From assembly GCF_003254625.1 (NCBI RefSeq), contig NZ_QJRJ01000081.1, positions 496,001 to 560,000 of the forward strand: a stretch of DNA of 64,000 nucleotides. The letters are read 5' to 3'. The number at the start of each line of letters is the position of its first letter. Within the stretch, counting starts at the first letter, position 1. This stretch comes from Flavobacterium ginsenosidimutans. Lineage in GTDB: Bacteria; Bacteroidota; Bacteroidia; Flavobacteriales; Flavobacteriaceae. The translations under genes and the position numbers were made by a program. The notes under the pieces are model-generated. The model searched no databases. It was not told the origin of the DNA and was given only the letters and a program-made list of their open reading frames with translations. Positions 35,813-45,405 of this stretch are shown piece after piece.

Positions 35813-37495
35813 TTATTCCTGCGCTTTATTTATCTGCTCTATAAAGAAGTGCACAGGCATTCCTGTTCTGGCCTTAAATGCAAATACAAATGGCTGCGTG
35901 CTGCTGAAGCCGGCCTCCTCCGCTAATGCCGCATTTGAATAGAGCCTCATCATTTTATTTTCTTTCAGTTTCTGAATTATATAGTCTATTTTTAAATCAT
36001 TGAAGTACTCTACGAATCTTTTATTTTTATAGGTCGATAAGATTTTTGAAAAATATTTTGAGTTGGTTCCCAGGGAAGAAGCTACGGCAGAAAGGCGCAG
36101 GTCTTTTTCCAGGAATTTCTTATCTGATATGAATTTTTCAAGCTCTTTGAGCACCGATTCCACTGTTTCTTGCGGTATGTCTACCATTTTTGTCTTCATG
36201 CCTTTGATCTGGCCGAAGCTTTGCAATTGCTCTGGAGGAGTTTTTTTCATCAGTTCGTCAAATTTCTTCCGGTAAAACTTTCTGTTTTTATAATGCCGCG
36301 CGGTAAGAAATATCGATAGAAGAAATAGTGCTGCAATTATCCCGATGCCGATTATATCATAATATTTTTCGCGTACGAGCTGATCCTTAATTTTCTCCTT
36401 TTCCAAAATAAGTTCTCTGGTGTCGTATTCCTTATGGATTTTCCCCGCTAGGTATTTATGGGTTTCAATAAGCATACGGTCAGCTTTTAATAGCTGGTCA
36501 ATATAGTAAAGCTGGGATTTCAGGTCGCTTTTGCCTTTGTAATAATCAATGAGCAGCTCATAGACCTCACGCTGGTCGGGACGAAGAAAATTTTTCTCGA
36601 TAAAAGTCCTGTCAACTTTTATAAGGTAGGGCAGAGCCTTATCTTTTTCTTTAAGTGCCCATAAGCTTTTTCCAATATAAAAATTGCCGACCGATTCATT
36701 GGCAAAATCCTTGTTCTCTCTAATAGCTGGAAGTGATGATTCAATATTGGAAACCGCCTTTCTGAAGTTAGATTTAAAATATTCATTAATGCCCTCAGAA
36801 TGGATAAAGTACGCTTCCATATCGGAGTCTTTAAGCCTTTTTCCTTCAGCAATGCCCAGTGTATTCATTTCAGTGCATTCTCCATAATTTCCGATTCTAT
36901 TGTAGCAGACTCCAAGCGAATGGATAGTGTTTAGGTAGGCTCTTGCGTTTTCAGCCTTAAAATAGGAGAGGCACTCACGGAATAGTGATATGGCCTCCTC
37001 GTAAAATCCAAGATAGTACTTGATTTGGGCTATCTGGTGCTTGACCTTGAAGGTCAGATAGCTGTCGTCGGTTTTTGAGATGTAGTGATTTGCGGTTATG
37101 TAATTGTTGTAAGCCTCCTCATATTTCTTCTGCCCATAATAGGCAATGCCTTTGGATAGGTATGCTGATCCTAAGAGTGCATCGTCTCCAGATTTGCCTG
37201 CGGCATACACCATGCTGTCTGCGTATACGATTCTTAAAGATTCAGGAGACTGGTGCAGTATATTCTGGTAGGCGTAGATAATTTCTTGCCAGTTCTGCTC
37301 ATTTTTTGCCTTATTCAGGTATGCAGCCAGATATACTGCAGCATGGACGCTGTCTTTTCGAAGTTCATATATCCGGTCATCAAGATAGCTGTAGCTCTTG
37401 GATTTGAGGCTATCTGGAATCGGATGCTTTTGCGGCTGTGCAGAAATTGCAGTAAACAAAGAGAGAAAAAGGGAAAGGAAATAATGCTGCTTCAT
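35813..37495 (-). CDS. TPR-containing AraC-type sensor regulator
   Basis: Start chosen at 37495, giving MKQHYFLSLFLSLFTAISAQ, a good signal peptide; an upstream in-frame ATG at 37522 exists. After the signal come several TPR repeats (about 60-330, e.g. YEEAYNNYITA and YEEAISLFRECL). A coiled segment and one membrane helix (about 385-405, IIGIGIIAALFLLSIFLTA) follow, then a cytoplasmic AraC-type HTH domain (about 455-555, with SSLGTNSKYFSKIL and AGFSSTQPFVFAFKARTGMPVHFF). Such one-protein sensors are frequent in flavobacteria, where periplasmic TPRs detect a signal and the HTH controls transcription. Its targets are unknown; the susCD/S9 locus is nearby. Confidence 0.9.
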   Translation of the reverse strand: MKQHYFLSLFLSLFTAISAQPQKHPIPDSLKSKSYSYLDDRIYELRKDSVHAAVYLAAYLNKAKNEQNWQEIIYAYQNILHQSPESLRIVYADSMVYAAGKSGDDALLGSAYLSKGIAYYGQKKYEEAYNNYITANHYISKTDDSYLTFKVKHQIAQIKYYLGFYEEAISLFRECLSYFKAENARAYLNTIHSLGVCYNRIGNYGECTEMNTLGIAEGKRLKDSDMEAYFIHSEGINEYFKSNFRKAVSNIESSLPAIRENKDFANESVGNFYIGKSLWALKEKDKALPYLIKVDRTFIEKNFLRPDQREVYELLIDYYKGKSDLKSQLYYIDQLLKADRMLIETHKYLAGKIHKEYDTRELILEKEKIKDQLVREKYYDIIGIGIIAALFLLSIFLTARHYKNRKFYRKKFDELMKKTPPEQLQSFGQIKGMKTKMVDIPQETVESVLKELEKFISDKKFLEKDLRLSAVASSLGTNSKYFSKILSTYKNKRFVEYFNDLKIDYIIQKLKENKMMRLYSNAALAEEAGFSSTQPFVFAFKARTGMPVHFFIEQINKAQE

Positions 37496-37829
37496 ATGTT
37501 CATTTTTTTTGAGACGTTTCAATTGATGAATTAATCCTGAAAAATAATGGCAGCTACACAGGATCTGTTTTATATGGATGAATCAAAAATAATATAAACA
37601 ATTGAAATTTAATGATTTATTCCTGTTAAAATGAATGTTGGATTCACGGAATCCAATATCCTAAATTCACGGAAAGCCACAGATACAGGCTTGCGGGGTC
37701 ATATTTCTCGAAATAGCTTTGCCTTGAATTCAAAAGCAAAATGTCCAGCAGGGTGCTGGATAAAAGTTCTGCTTATCCGGATGAAATGAACTGAGAAGCA
37801 ATTCTCATTCACTTTCAAAACCACTAACC
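37496..37829. other. Divergent promoter region
   Basis: No gene is seen. The stretch separates the leftward sensor gene from the rightward lipoprotein gene and contains the direct doublet GGATTCACGGAATCCAATATCC-like region near 37640-37660, whose GGATTC/GAATCC arms are complementary. Confidence 0.4.
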
Positions 37830-38519
37830 ATGAAAACAGTAGTATTATGTCTTACGATCACTTTTTTTACTGCATCCTGTTCAAACGATGAAATTCTAAA
37901 TCAATCAGACAAAGGGCGGTTTGAGCAGATTTCTTATGATGTGCCGCAAGAAGCTCAAAATTTACGCAATCCTTTTGAAGAGACCGGGATCATTTTTTAT
38001 AATGCGCTTACTGATTATGCTTCTCAAAATGGAGCCGCCGATTCTAAAGAGAAGCAGTCAGACCAGCTTCTATTTATTTGGGAGAATAGAAACGGCAAAA
38101 ATAGGGAAGCCAAAAGCCTTATTACGCTGACACCTGAAATGATAGCAGCAATTCTTGCTGATCCGTATAGTAAACTGCTGGAGCTTATCGACAGTTCAGC
38201 CTTAAGCAGTCCAGTTAAGCTGAAACTCAATTATTATGTGGATGAGCTGGTAAGCAGACAGAATCAGGATTATGAAGATGTTCATGATTTTATCGTGTCC
38301 TATGAAGATGAGGTTATGGAAGATTCTGCAATAGATGAGGATGAAAAGGAAACAATTCTTAAAGTATCTGCTATTTCGAGATATTCTTTATATGAAGAAG
38401 CAAGAAACCGTGATCGGGATTGGGAAACTGCCGTGACAAATAAACCTATACAAAACGCACTGCATGGTGTTGAGCCCACATTAGCGGTTCTTGCTGCGTT
38501 TTTTAATACGCTCCATTAA
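37830..38519 (+). CDS. Hypothetical lipoprotein (229 aa)
   Basis: The N-terminus MKTVVLCLTITFFTASCSND is a lipoprotein signal with Cys17 as the acylation site. The mature part is rich in Glu and Asp and mostly helical, with no motif that I know. It is followed by a small membrane protein (29 bases later) and an AraC gene (37 bases after that), so the three may form one operon. Function unknown. Its placement beside AraC-type regulators suggests envelope sensing, but nothing shows this directly. Confidence 0.75.
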   Translation: MKTVVLCLTITFFTASCSNDEILNQSDKGRFEQISYDVPQEAQNLRNPFEETGIIFYNALTDYASQNGAADSKEKQSDQLLFIWENRNGKNREAKSLITLTPEMIAAILADPYSKLLELIDSSALSSPVKLKLNYYVDELVSRQNQDYEDVHDFIVSYEDEVMEDSAIDEDEKETILKVSAISRYSLYEEARNRDRDWETAVTNKPIQNALHGVEPTLAVLAAFFNTLH

Positions 38520-38548
38520 TAATCTGATTTACCTGTAAAATTAGCCAT

Positions 38549-38773
38549 ATGAAACTGCAGGCCGTTTTATTTATTATTCTGATGTCTTTTAATCTTTTAA
38601 GCCTTTATTTTATCCTGAATCTTTTTATCTGCAATGGCATCTTAGACTGTTGGATAAAAGAGCAGGATGGGAGAGGATATGCAAGAGGCCTGGCCTATCT
38701 GTTTTATATCACCGAACTTTTAAATCTTTATTTTTTATGCTATATAGTCATTAAAAAAGCATTCAGAGATTAG
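38549..38773 (+). CDS. Small two-helix membrane protein (74 aa)
   Basis: Two hydrophobic segments (about 4-28 and 47-68) flank a short polar loop with Asp and Lys. Start ATG 38549; 29 bases after the lipoprotein gene. No family recognised. Confidence 0.55.
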   Translation: MKLQAVLFIILMSFNLLSLYFILNLFICNGILDCWIKEQDGRGYARGLAYLFYITELLNLYFLCYIVIKKAFRD

Positions 38774-38810
38774 TTGAAGTGAACATGTTTTTAAAGCTTT
38801 TCCAATTGCA

Positions 38811-39710
38811 ATGCAGCCGCTTATGCTTAATGATTTAATTAATACTGGATGCAGCAGAGAGTCTTCTGAAGCGGTACATATCTATATTGTTAAAAGGTAT
38901 GCTGCCACGGTTTCAGAACGGGAGTTTTTTGCCGTAGAGAATCCTTCCGTTCTTTTAGTGAAGTCGGGAGGGCTGAAAATGCAGACAGAGGAAACAGTAT
39001 TCGATTTAGGGGCTCGCGATCTGCTTTTTTTTTCGAAGAAGTCTTTTTGCAGGCTGATTGAGGTGAAAGAGAAACTGCAGTTTTCTTTAATGGTATTTTA
39101 TTCGGAAAGGCTGTCCAGGGAAAATTTTAAATATCAGCAGACCTATCCTTTTTTGCATCCTAAAGGAAAAGAATTGATGAAAATCAGTTTAGAAGCAAGC
39201 GATTATCTGGTGCTCTCACTGATCTGCAGGCTGCTGCATGCGGAAGAAATGAATCGACCTGGCACCGATTTTGAATTGGAGCTTCAGCGCATCAGCACCA
39301 ATCTGCTGCTGTTTGAACTCAAGCTTATCTACTCCAAGTATTTTGCTTATGGTGGACTTCACATTTCAAGGGCCGAAAAGCTGGCTGTGCAGTTTCTCAC
39401 TGTGCTGTCCATCCACTGCAGAAAGCATCATACGGTGAAATTTTATGCCGGAGTGCTGTATGTCACTTCGGGCTATCTCAATAGGGTGGTGAAACAGGTT
39501 ACTGGAAAACCGGCCAAGAAGATGATCACAGATGCAGTTTTGGCTGAAGCTGTAAACCTTCTGGAGGATTCTGTCTTTACCATTTCCGAGATAGCAGAAG
39601 AGCTGCAGTTCAGCTCGCCGTCTGCATTTGATATCTTTTTTAAAAAATTAATGTCCTGCACGCCGTCAGAATACCGTGCAGAAGCTGCCGAGAGATTTAA
39701 GAGTCGTTAG
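38811..39710 (+). CDS. AraC-family transcriptional regulator
   Basis: A 299-residue regulator. An N-terminal cupin-like sensing region (about 30-130, with LLFFSKKSFC) is followed by the AraC HTH domain at about 190-295. The second HTH has the signature ISEIAEELQFSSPSAFDIFFKKLMSCTPSEYR (split across about 255-290). ATG at 38811 is used; ATG 38823 is also possible. It lies third in the lipoprotein / membrane protein / AraC row and just before the 395-residue protein, and so could regulate either. Confidence 0.88.
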   Translation: MQPLMLNDLINTGCSRESSEAVHIYIVKRYAATVSEREFFAVENPSVLLVKSGGLKMQTEETVFDLGARDLLFFSKKSFCRLIEVKEKLQFSLMVFYSERLSRENFKYQQTYPFLHPKGKELMKISLEASDYLVLSLICRLLHAEEMNRPGTDFELELQRISTNLLLFELKLIYSKYFAYGGLHISRAEKLAVQFLTVLSIHCRKHHTVKFYAGVLYVTSGYLNRVVKQVTGKPAKKMITDAVLAEAVNLLEDSVFTISEIAEELQFSSPSAFDIFFKKLMSCTPSEYRAEAAERFKSR

Positions 39711-39733
39711 TCCCTATTAACTGCAATTAAAAC

Positions 39734-40921
39734 ATGAAAATGATGAAGAGCAAATATCCTTTAGAATGGCTGGATAATCTGATATTGGAACGCCTTAATC
39801 CCAATAGGGCAGATCTTAGCCAAATGTCAGAAGATGAACTGGCTGCAATTTCAGAAGATGCGGCAAAAGAATCTAAGCAGATTCAGGTTCGGATTAAAAA
39901 TGAAATATTTGCCCTTAGGCGAAAGAGGCAGATCCGCCTTCTGGTCCGAAAGTACCATTCGACATTAATTTTTCTATTGGATAGGATGTCAGACAGCCAG
40001 AAAAGCATCATATTCCAATCGGCTCTTATCTCAAAATGCGGGGAAGCGGTCATTGGATGTCTGGATGGGCTGCTGTCATTTTTGGAGCAGCGCTATTCGG
40101 GCTATCTGAGTCTGGATGAAAAAGTCCCGATCACCTATCTATTGGTTTCCCGCAAGGAGCTGCAGCTGAAATTAAACAGCCTTCAGAAGCGCAGATCTAA
40201 TAGCGAAGAAATGCAGGAGGCATTAAAAGTGGTGGCTCAGGAACTGGGCGAAGCGCTGTCACTGCAGAGCAGAAGCAGGGTCACTTTCCGTCAGGTGCTC
40301 TATGAGCGAACCCTGCTAAATGGGCTCGCAGAGACTGAGTGCTTGGAAGAAGGCCTATTCTCTGCGCTTGACCGGAAGCTGATCGGCTTGAATTTTAACA
40401 GCCCGGCCTATATCAGTCTGCTGGAAAGGCGCATAGTGTCTAAAATGGAGGCGAAGGAAAACTTTTCCGAAAAGGCCATTCTGCTGAGTCTGTATTTTAA
40501 GGAGTTCAGCCAGATCTATTGCAGCGATAAGCTTTTTTTTAATGCAGGGCTGCAGCCTGTTAAAACCGTTTTGGAGAATTGGTTCAAGCATGAGCTTGGC
40601 TATTTGGAGAAGCAGGCTGAACTTGCGATTGTTCTGAATGCAGAATTGAGTTCCGAGGAGAGGCATAAATATAAGCTGGAGTGCGATCTGTCTGCAGATC
40701 AGATCGCAATTATCCTTCGTGCTGCAGATGAAGCGCGCATTGTCAAGTCCAGATCCATGAGTCTGGTCTTTCAGAGGATAGTGCCCCATCTCTCAACGGC
40801 CTTTAAAAAGGACTTGTCCTACCAGTCGGTTCGAAGCAAATCCTACAATGCGGAAGAGAACGATAAAAACATAGCCATACTGACTCTGGAGAAGATGATC
40901 AGAAAGATCAGATCGTACTGA
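39734..40921 (+). CDS. Hypothetical helical protein with RteC-like C-terminus
   Basis: A 395-residue, almost wholly helical protein. The last 70 residues (LSADQIAIILRAADEARIV, then KSYNAEENDKNIAILTLEKM) resemble the C-terminal segment of RteC-like and related proteins of Bacteroidetes conjugative elements, where a sequence SxRxKxY is common. I do not recognise the N-terminal part. It begins 24 bases after the AraC gene and is probably on the same transcript. RteC controls excision and transfer in CTnDOT; whether this protein does so is not shown. Confidence 0.5.
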   Translation: MKMMKSKYPLEWLDNLILERLNPNRADLSQMSEDELAAISEDAAKESKQIQVRIKNEIFALRRKRQIRLLVRKYHSTLIFLLDRMSDSQKSIIFQSALISKCGEAVIGCLDGLLSFLEQRYSGYLSLDEKVPITYLLVSRKELQLKLNSLQKRRSNSEEMQEALKVVAQELGEALSLQSRSRVTFRQVLYERTLLNGLAETECLEEGLFSALDRKLIGLNFNSPAYISLLERRIVSKMEAKENFSEKAILLSLYFKEFSQIYCSDKLFFNAGLQPVKTVLENWFKHELGYLEKQAELAIVLNAELSSEERHKYKLECDLSADQIAIILRAADEARIVKSRSMSLVFQRIVPHLSTAFKKDLSYQSVRSKSYNAEENDKNIAILTLEKMIRKIRSY

Positions 40922-41047
40922 TTTTTTAATTGCCTGACATTTAATGCTGTTTTTCTGAAACAAAACAGGCTCTGTATCGACTAAGTATTTAAGAAAGGGT
41001 TTTAGATCCTTTTGCTGTTAACTGTAAATACCATTAAAACTAAAACT

Positions 41048-41248
41048 ATGATGACCTTAATTGCCATATTCTTTCCCTCGCTGTCTTTTCTTCTCAGAGG
41101 AAAGCTTCTGACCGCGCTGCTGTGCCTTATTCTTCAGATTACGCTGATCGGTTGGATTCCCGCAGCCATATGGGCGGTGGTATCGCTCCAGAATTCAAGT
41201 GCGGACAGAAGAAACGCTAAGCTTATTAAAGCAGTTAGAACTAGATAA
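41048..41248 (+). CDS. Pmp3/YqaE-family small membrane protein
   Basis: From ATG 41048 the product has 66 residues: MMTLIAIFFPSLSFLLRGK, then LLTALLCLILQITLIGWIPAAIWAVVSL. Two membrane helices and the GWIPA turn fit the Pmp3/YqaE family (PF01679) of stress-related proteolipids. A frame open to 41012 gives a longer start without membrane logic. A terminator hairpin follows. Confidence 0.75.
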   Translation: MMTLIAIFFPSLSFLLRGKLLTALLCLILQITLIGWIPAAIWAVVSLQNSSADRRNAKLIKAVRTR

Positions 41249-41265
41249 GCTGATTATACCAATGG

Positions 41266-41301
41266 AGCCTCTGAAAGCGTGGGATGTTTTCAGGGGCTTT
41301 T
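41266..41301 (+). terminator. Terminator after the Pmp3-like gene
   Basis: AGCCTCTGAAA (41266-41276) pairs with TTTTCAGGGGCT (41287-41298, one wobble), then TTTT. A copy of the dispersed repeat lies downstream at 41389-41415. Confidence 0.7.
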
Positions 41302-41388
41302 CGCGTGCGGCTGCTCTGTATGCCTGAATGAATTTGCGGCAAGATGCTATCTGATAGTTTATAGCCGTTAGATGATATAATAGATAGA

Positions 41389-41415
41389 CCTAATTTTTGC
41401 GGCAAAAAAGGTATT
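41389..41415. repeat. Dispersed intergenic repeat, copy 2
   Basis: CCTAATTTTTGCGGCAAAAA followed by AGGTATT. Same family as at 1121, 44592 and 44649. The core TTTTTGCGGCAAAAA is nearly self-complementary. Confidence 0.45.
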
Positions 41416-41610
41416 GGCCCTGCCTTCCATTGGGCTTCAGACTGCAAAAAGGATCAGGTGAAACAAGCTGGAGATTGGATCGCGCCTGTACCGGAACAAA
41501 AGCATTTGGGCTTATATATAAAGCCGTGCAAAAATAATATTTAACACAAAAAAAGCTATATTCGTACTCTCAAGTTATTAGAAGATCTGATTCAATTAAC
41601 CTTAAAAATT

Positions 41611-44250
41611 ATGATGAAAAAATTACTGTTTTTTATTCTGCTTCCTTTATTGGGTATGGGGCAGGTGCAAATTGGAGATGATATTTATGGAGAGCCCACT
41701 GCACGCCATAGCGGCAGCAGCATTTCGCTTTCCAGCAATGGCAGGACCCTTGCCATCGGATCTCCCGGCACTGACAATAGGGGGAATGAAACAGGATCTG
41801 TCAATGTCTATAAATACGATTCGGGCAGCTGGGGAAGGATAGGATACGAAATTCATGGAGTGGCGGCCGGAGATTATAGCGGCCGCAGCGTTTCCCTTTC
41901 CGGCGATGGCTATTCTCTTGCCGTTGGATCTCCGGGGAATGATCTGGGGGGAGCCGATGCGGGACTGGTCAGGCTGTATTACTATGTTTCCGGCTGGTGG
42001 CAGCAGATAGGATCCGATTTTTATGGAGAATCGGCCGGGGATAATAGCGGCAGCAGCATTTCCTTTTCCGGCAATGGCAATATCATTGCCATTGGATCTC
42101 CGGGAAATGACGCAAATGGAACCGATGCGGGATCTGTAAGGGTATATGAGAGCGTTGCCGGAGTCTGGACACAGGTGGGAGCCGATATTGATGGGGAAGC
42201 GGCTGGAGATGCCAGCGGCTCAAGCGTTTCCCTTTCCAGCGATGGCAGCACTGTGACTATCGGATCTCCCGGAAATGATGGAAATGGAACCGATTCAGGA
42301 TCGGTTCGGGTGTATAAGAATGTTGCGGGAACCTGGACCAAGATTGGAGCCGATATAGATGGAGAAGCAGGAGGAGATAATAGCGGCGGCAGCGTTTCCC
42401 TTTCCAGCGATGGCAATACTGTGGCTATTGGAGCCTCGGGAAATGATGGGAATGGAGCTGATGCGGGATCAGTTCGGGTGTATCAGAATGCATCCGGCAC
42501 CTGGACAAAAATAGGAGTGGATATCGATGGCGAATCGGCTGGAGACAGCAGCGGCAAAAGCATTTCCCTTTCAAGCGATGGTTCTATGCTAATAATTGGA
42601 TCGCCTTTAAATAGCGGAAATGGAGCTGATGCGGGATCAGTTCGGGTGTATCAGAATGTATCGGGAACCTGGACAAAAATGGGGGCAGATATGGATGGAG
42701 TGGCGGCCGGCGATAATCTGGGCGCTAGCGTTTTCCTTTCGGGAGATGGCGCCACCCTTGCAGCCGGAGCTCCATATAATGATGGAAACGGACCTGGTGC
42801 GGGGGCAGTTTCGCTGTACGAGAATGTATCGGGCACCTGGACAAAAATGGGAAATGATATAAAAGGAGACCCATCTGAAGGCATGGTCGGCGTCAGCGCT
42901 TCCATTTCTGATGATGGCACCATCATTGCCGTAGGAGATTGGCTAAATGAGGCAAACGCAGGCGGATACCACACAGGATCGGCTAGGGTCTATAAAAATC
43001 TATCCGGCATCTGGACGCAGATAGGAGATGATATAGACGGGGAAAAAATAGGCGACTATTTGGGCTACAGCCTTTCCCTTTCGGGCAATGGCGCCATTCT
43101 GGCTGTTGGAGCTTATGCAAATGACGCCAGCGGGGACCAGGCTGGATCAGTTCGCGTCTATCAGAATGCATCTGGCGCCTGGACACAGATAGGGGACGAT
43201 ATTGATGGGGAAGCGGCTGGAGATAATTTTGGCATTTGTGTTTCCCTTTCCGGTGATGGCACTGTCGTGGCTATCGCAGCTCCTTATAATGATGCAAAGG
43301 GAGATGCTACAGGATCGGTTCGTGTGTATAAAAATGTGTCTGGCACTTGGACAAAAATAGGAGGGGATATAGATGGAGAAGCAGCCGGGGATTATAGCGG
43401 CAATAGCATTTCCCTTTCCAGTGATGGAAATACTTTAGCTATTGGAGCCTATCTAAACAGCGGCAGCGGAACTTATGCGGGATCAGTGCGTGTCTATCAG
43501 AATGTATCTGGTGTCTGGACGCAGATAGGTGCCGATATAGATGGGAAATCAGCCAGAGACAGAAGCGGTACGAGCGTATCCCTCTCTGGCGATGGGACAA
43601 TTCTTGCCATTGGAGCTCCCGGAAATCTTGGAGACGGATCCTATAACGGATATGTCCGCGTGTATAAAAACGTTTCGGGAACCTGGACACAGTTGGGGGC
43701 CGATATAATTGGAGAAGCATTTTCCGATGAGAGCGGCTTTAGCGTCTCCCTTTCCAGTGACGGCAGCATTCTGGCGATTGGAGCCCATTACAATGATGGA
43801 AAAGGAGACCGTTCCGGATCGGTTCGTGTGTATAAAAATGTATCTGGCGCCTGGATAAAAATAGGATCCGATATAGATGGGGAAGCGCCTGGAGATGAAA
43901 GCGGCCATATTGTCTCTCTGTCTGGAGATGGCAGTGCGCTGGCCATTGGAGCCCCTTATAATGGCACAAACGGCCATGTCCGCGTCTATGGCCTATCGCC
44001 TGTTTTGAGTTCAGACAGTTTTGTTCTGGGCAGTTTTTCAGTTTATCCAAATCCAGCATCAGAGGCTGTAACCATTAGTTTGGAAGATGGTTTGGCATTG
44101 GAGGAAATAAATGTCTACAATGCTTTAGGGCAATTGGTGAAAACAGAAAAGAAGGCTGTTATTACTGTCAATTCTCTGGCAAAAGGAATATATTTTTTTC
44201 AGGTGATCACCAGTCAGGGAAAAGCCACCAAAAAGGTCATTATAAACTAG
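41611..44250 (+). CDS. Surface repeat protein with FG-GAP-like propeller repeats and T9SS tail
   Basis: An 879-residue secreted protein. Signal peptide at 1-19 (MMKKLLFFILLPLLGMGQ). Then 14 tandem repeats of about 53 residues, each built around DIDGEAAGD-SG-S-SLSSDG, IAIGSPGNDGNG and GSVRVYKNVSGTWTKIG. These Gly/Asp-rich units resemble FG-GAP/propeller blades and carry D-x-D-x-D-type calcium sites. The last 75 residues (SVYPNPASEAVTISLEDG to KGIYFFQVITSQGKATKKVIIN in part) are a type A T9SS sorting domain. The protein is therefore exported by the type IX system and exposed on the surface, where adhesion or ligand binding is likely. The DNA repeats are similar enough to recombine, so repeat number may vary. 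Confidence 0.9.
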   Translation: MMKKLLFFILLPLLGMGQVQIGDDIYGEPTARHSGSSISLSSNGRTLAIGSPGTDNRGNETGSVNVYKYDSGSWGRIGYEIHGVAAGDYSGRSVSLSGDGYSLAVGSPGNDLGGADAGLVRLYYYVSGWWQQIGSDFYGESAGDNSGSSISFSGNGNIIAIGSPGNDANGTDAGSVRVYESVAGVWTQVGADIDGEAAGDASGSSVSLSSDGSTVTIGSPGNDGNGTDSGSVRVYKNVAGTWTKIGADIDGEAGGDNSGGSVSLSSDGNTVAIGASGNDGNGADAGSVRVYQNASGTWTKIGVDIDGESAGDSSGKSISLSSDGSMLIIGSPLNSGNGADAGSVRVYQNVSGTWTKMGADMDGVAAGDNLGASVFLSGDGATLAAGAPYNDGNGPGAGAVSLYENVSGTWTKMGNDIKGDPSEGMVGVSASISDDGTIIAVGDWLNEANAGGYHTGSARVYKNLSGIWTQIGDDIDGEKIGDYLGYSLSLSGNGAILAVGAYANDASGDQAGSVRVYQNASGAWTQIGDDIDGEAAGDNFGICVSLSGDGTVVAIAAPYNDAKGDATGSVRVYKNVSGTWTKIGGDIDGEAAGDYSGNSISLSSDGNTLAIGAYLNSGSGTYAGSVRVYQNVSGVWTQIGADIDGKSARDRSGTSVSLSGDGTILAIGAPGNLGDGSYNGYVRVYKNVSGTWTQLGADIIGEAFSDESGFSVSLSSDGSILAIGAHYNDGKGDRSGSVRVYKNVSGAWIKIGSDIDGEAPGDESGHIVSLSGDGSALAIGAPYNGTNGHVRVYGLSPVLSSDSFVLGSFSVYPNPASEAVTISLEDGLALEEINVYNALGQLVKTEKKAVITVNSLAKGIYFFQVITSQGKATKKVIIN
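42000..43960 (+). repeat. Tandem 159-bp coding repeats
   Basis: Within the preceding gene the 53-codon unit repeats at DNA level, with long shared stretches such as GATATAGATGGAGAAGC and TTTCCCTTTCCAGCGATGGC, over at least ten of the 14 copies. Confidence 0.75.
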
Positions 44251-44421
44251 CCGCATTTAAAAGCCAGTACTAAGAATAATGCACGGGGCTTTCGCATTTG
44301 GAATAGCTTTGCTTTCTTTTTTTAAATTCACCGAAAAGAGGCAGTGCTGCAGATAAGGCGTTTTTATGGAATAGTGCCGTAACGGACTGAAAAAGAATAT
44401 GAAAATTAATTATCCAATAGT

Positions 44422-44457
44422 AAAAGAGACGGCCTACTGGCCGTCTCTTTCGTTTTT
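44422..44457 (+). terminator. Terminator hairpin downstream of the surface repeat gene
   Basis: AAAGAGACGGCC (44423-44434) pairs perfectly with GGCCGTCTCTTT (44439-44450), followed by CGTTTTT. It lies 170 bases after the stop and most likely ends that transcript. Confidence 0.8.
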
Positions 44458-44591
44458 GGTCTTTATAAGCTTTAAAAAGGCTTTTGCCGGTTCTGCCGCA
44501 TCTATTTAATAGATATTGAAGGAATTTCAAAATCAGACGATAGCCAAAATTATTGTGGATCTGCATTGTAATGCAGGAGGAGATGTTTCTT

Positions 44592-44680
44592 CCTTAATTT
44601 TTTGCGTTAAAAAGGTATCCACTTCAAGCTGAAATTTCTTTAAAATTTGCCTCAGCTTTTTGTGGCGGAAAAATGTATCA
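44592..44680. repeat. Two neighbouring copies of the dispersed intergenic repeat
   Basis: Copy 3 at 44592-44620 (TTTTTTGCGTTAAAAAGG, TATCC) and copy 4 at 44649-44680 (CTTTTTGTGGCGGAAAAATG, TATC), same orientation, about 30 bases apart. Confidence 0.45.
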
Positions 44681-44692
44681 AGTCCATTTGCC

Positions 44693-44734
44693 GTATGTAA
44701 AAAATAATGATTTCAATCATTATTTTTTACATAC
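44693..44734. repeat. Perfect 20-bp inverted repeat with 2-nt centre
   Basis: Left arm GTATGTAAAAAATAATGATT (44693-44712), centre TC, right arm its exact reverse complement (44715-44734). The 1155-base gap 44251-45405 holds this, the terminator and the two dispersed repeats. No convincing gene is seen in the remainder (44735-45405). Confidence 0.85.
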
Positions 44735-45405
44735 ATATAGATGACTATAATTTACTGCTGTTATATATTTTCTATTGCACCTTAAAAAAAGACCTTTGAA
44801 GTTAAATATTATAACTATTAAGAATATTTTACTCCTTTACGATCTTGGAACTATGCCAGTAAATCAATCAAATTTGCAATCGTTATAAAAGACGCTTCTA
44901 TTTAAGATGTTGATAGGCTTTTTGGGGGAAGCTTATGATTCCTTTTGCTCCATCCTTGCGAGATTGAATTGAATCAATATCAATAATCTAAAAGCCGCTG
45001 TTTTGGTAAAACTGACGGTCTGAATAGATATAGAAATTCAATTGCTGGCTTACAGGCCAGTGATTGAAACTATAGATAATTTACGGATGCCGTCTGGGTC
45101 TCTGAGAAAGCATGTTTTTACCTCTTGCCCTCTCTTGGCAAGTGGGATGTTTATAACTTTTAAAGGCATAAATATAAATAAATTTTTAGTGTGCAATTAT
45201 AAATTTACTTTAATCATGGAGATAAATCCTATAAATAAAATATCTTTTTTTATGACTGTAAGCTCAAATTCACCTCCTGTTTTTTTGTCAAAGTATAATT
45301 TACTCTCCTAATTTCAGCGAAAATGCAATCAATAGCTTAAGATTATTTTAGAGTAACATCCAGCAAATTTATTTACCCACTTAGTACTTATTTAAATTAT
45401 ACGAT

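Noticed and set aside
45042..45311. Small rightward gene of 89 codons
   Set aside because: Composition looks random, with no signal or domain, and it lies in a gap with no other signs of coding.
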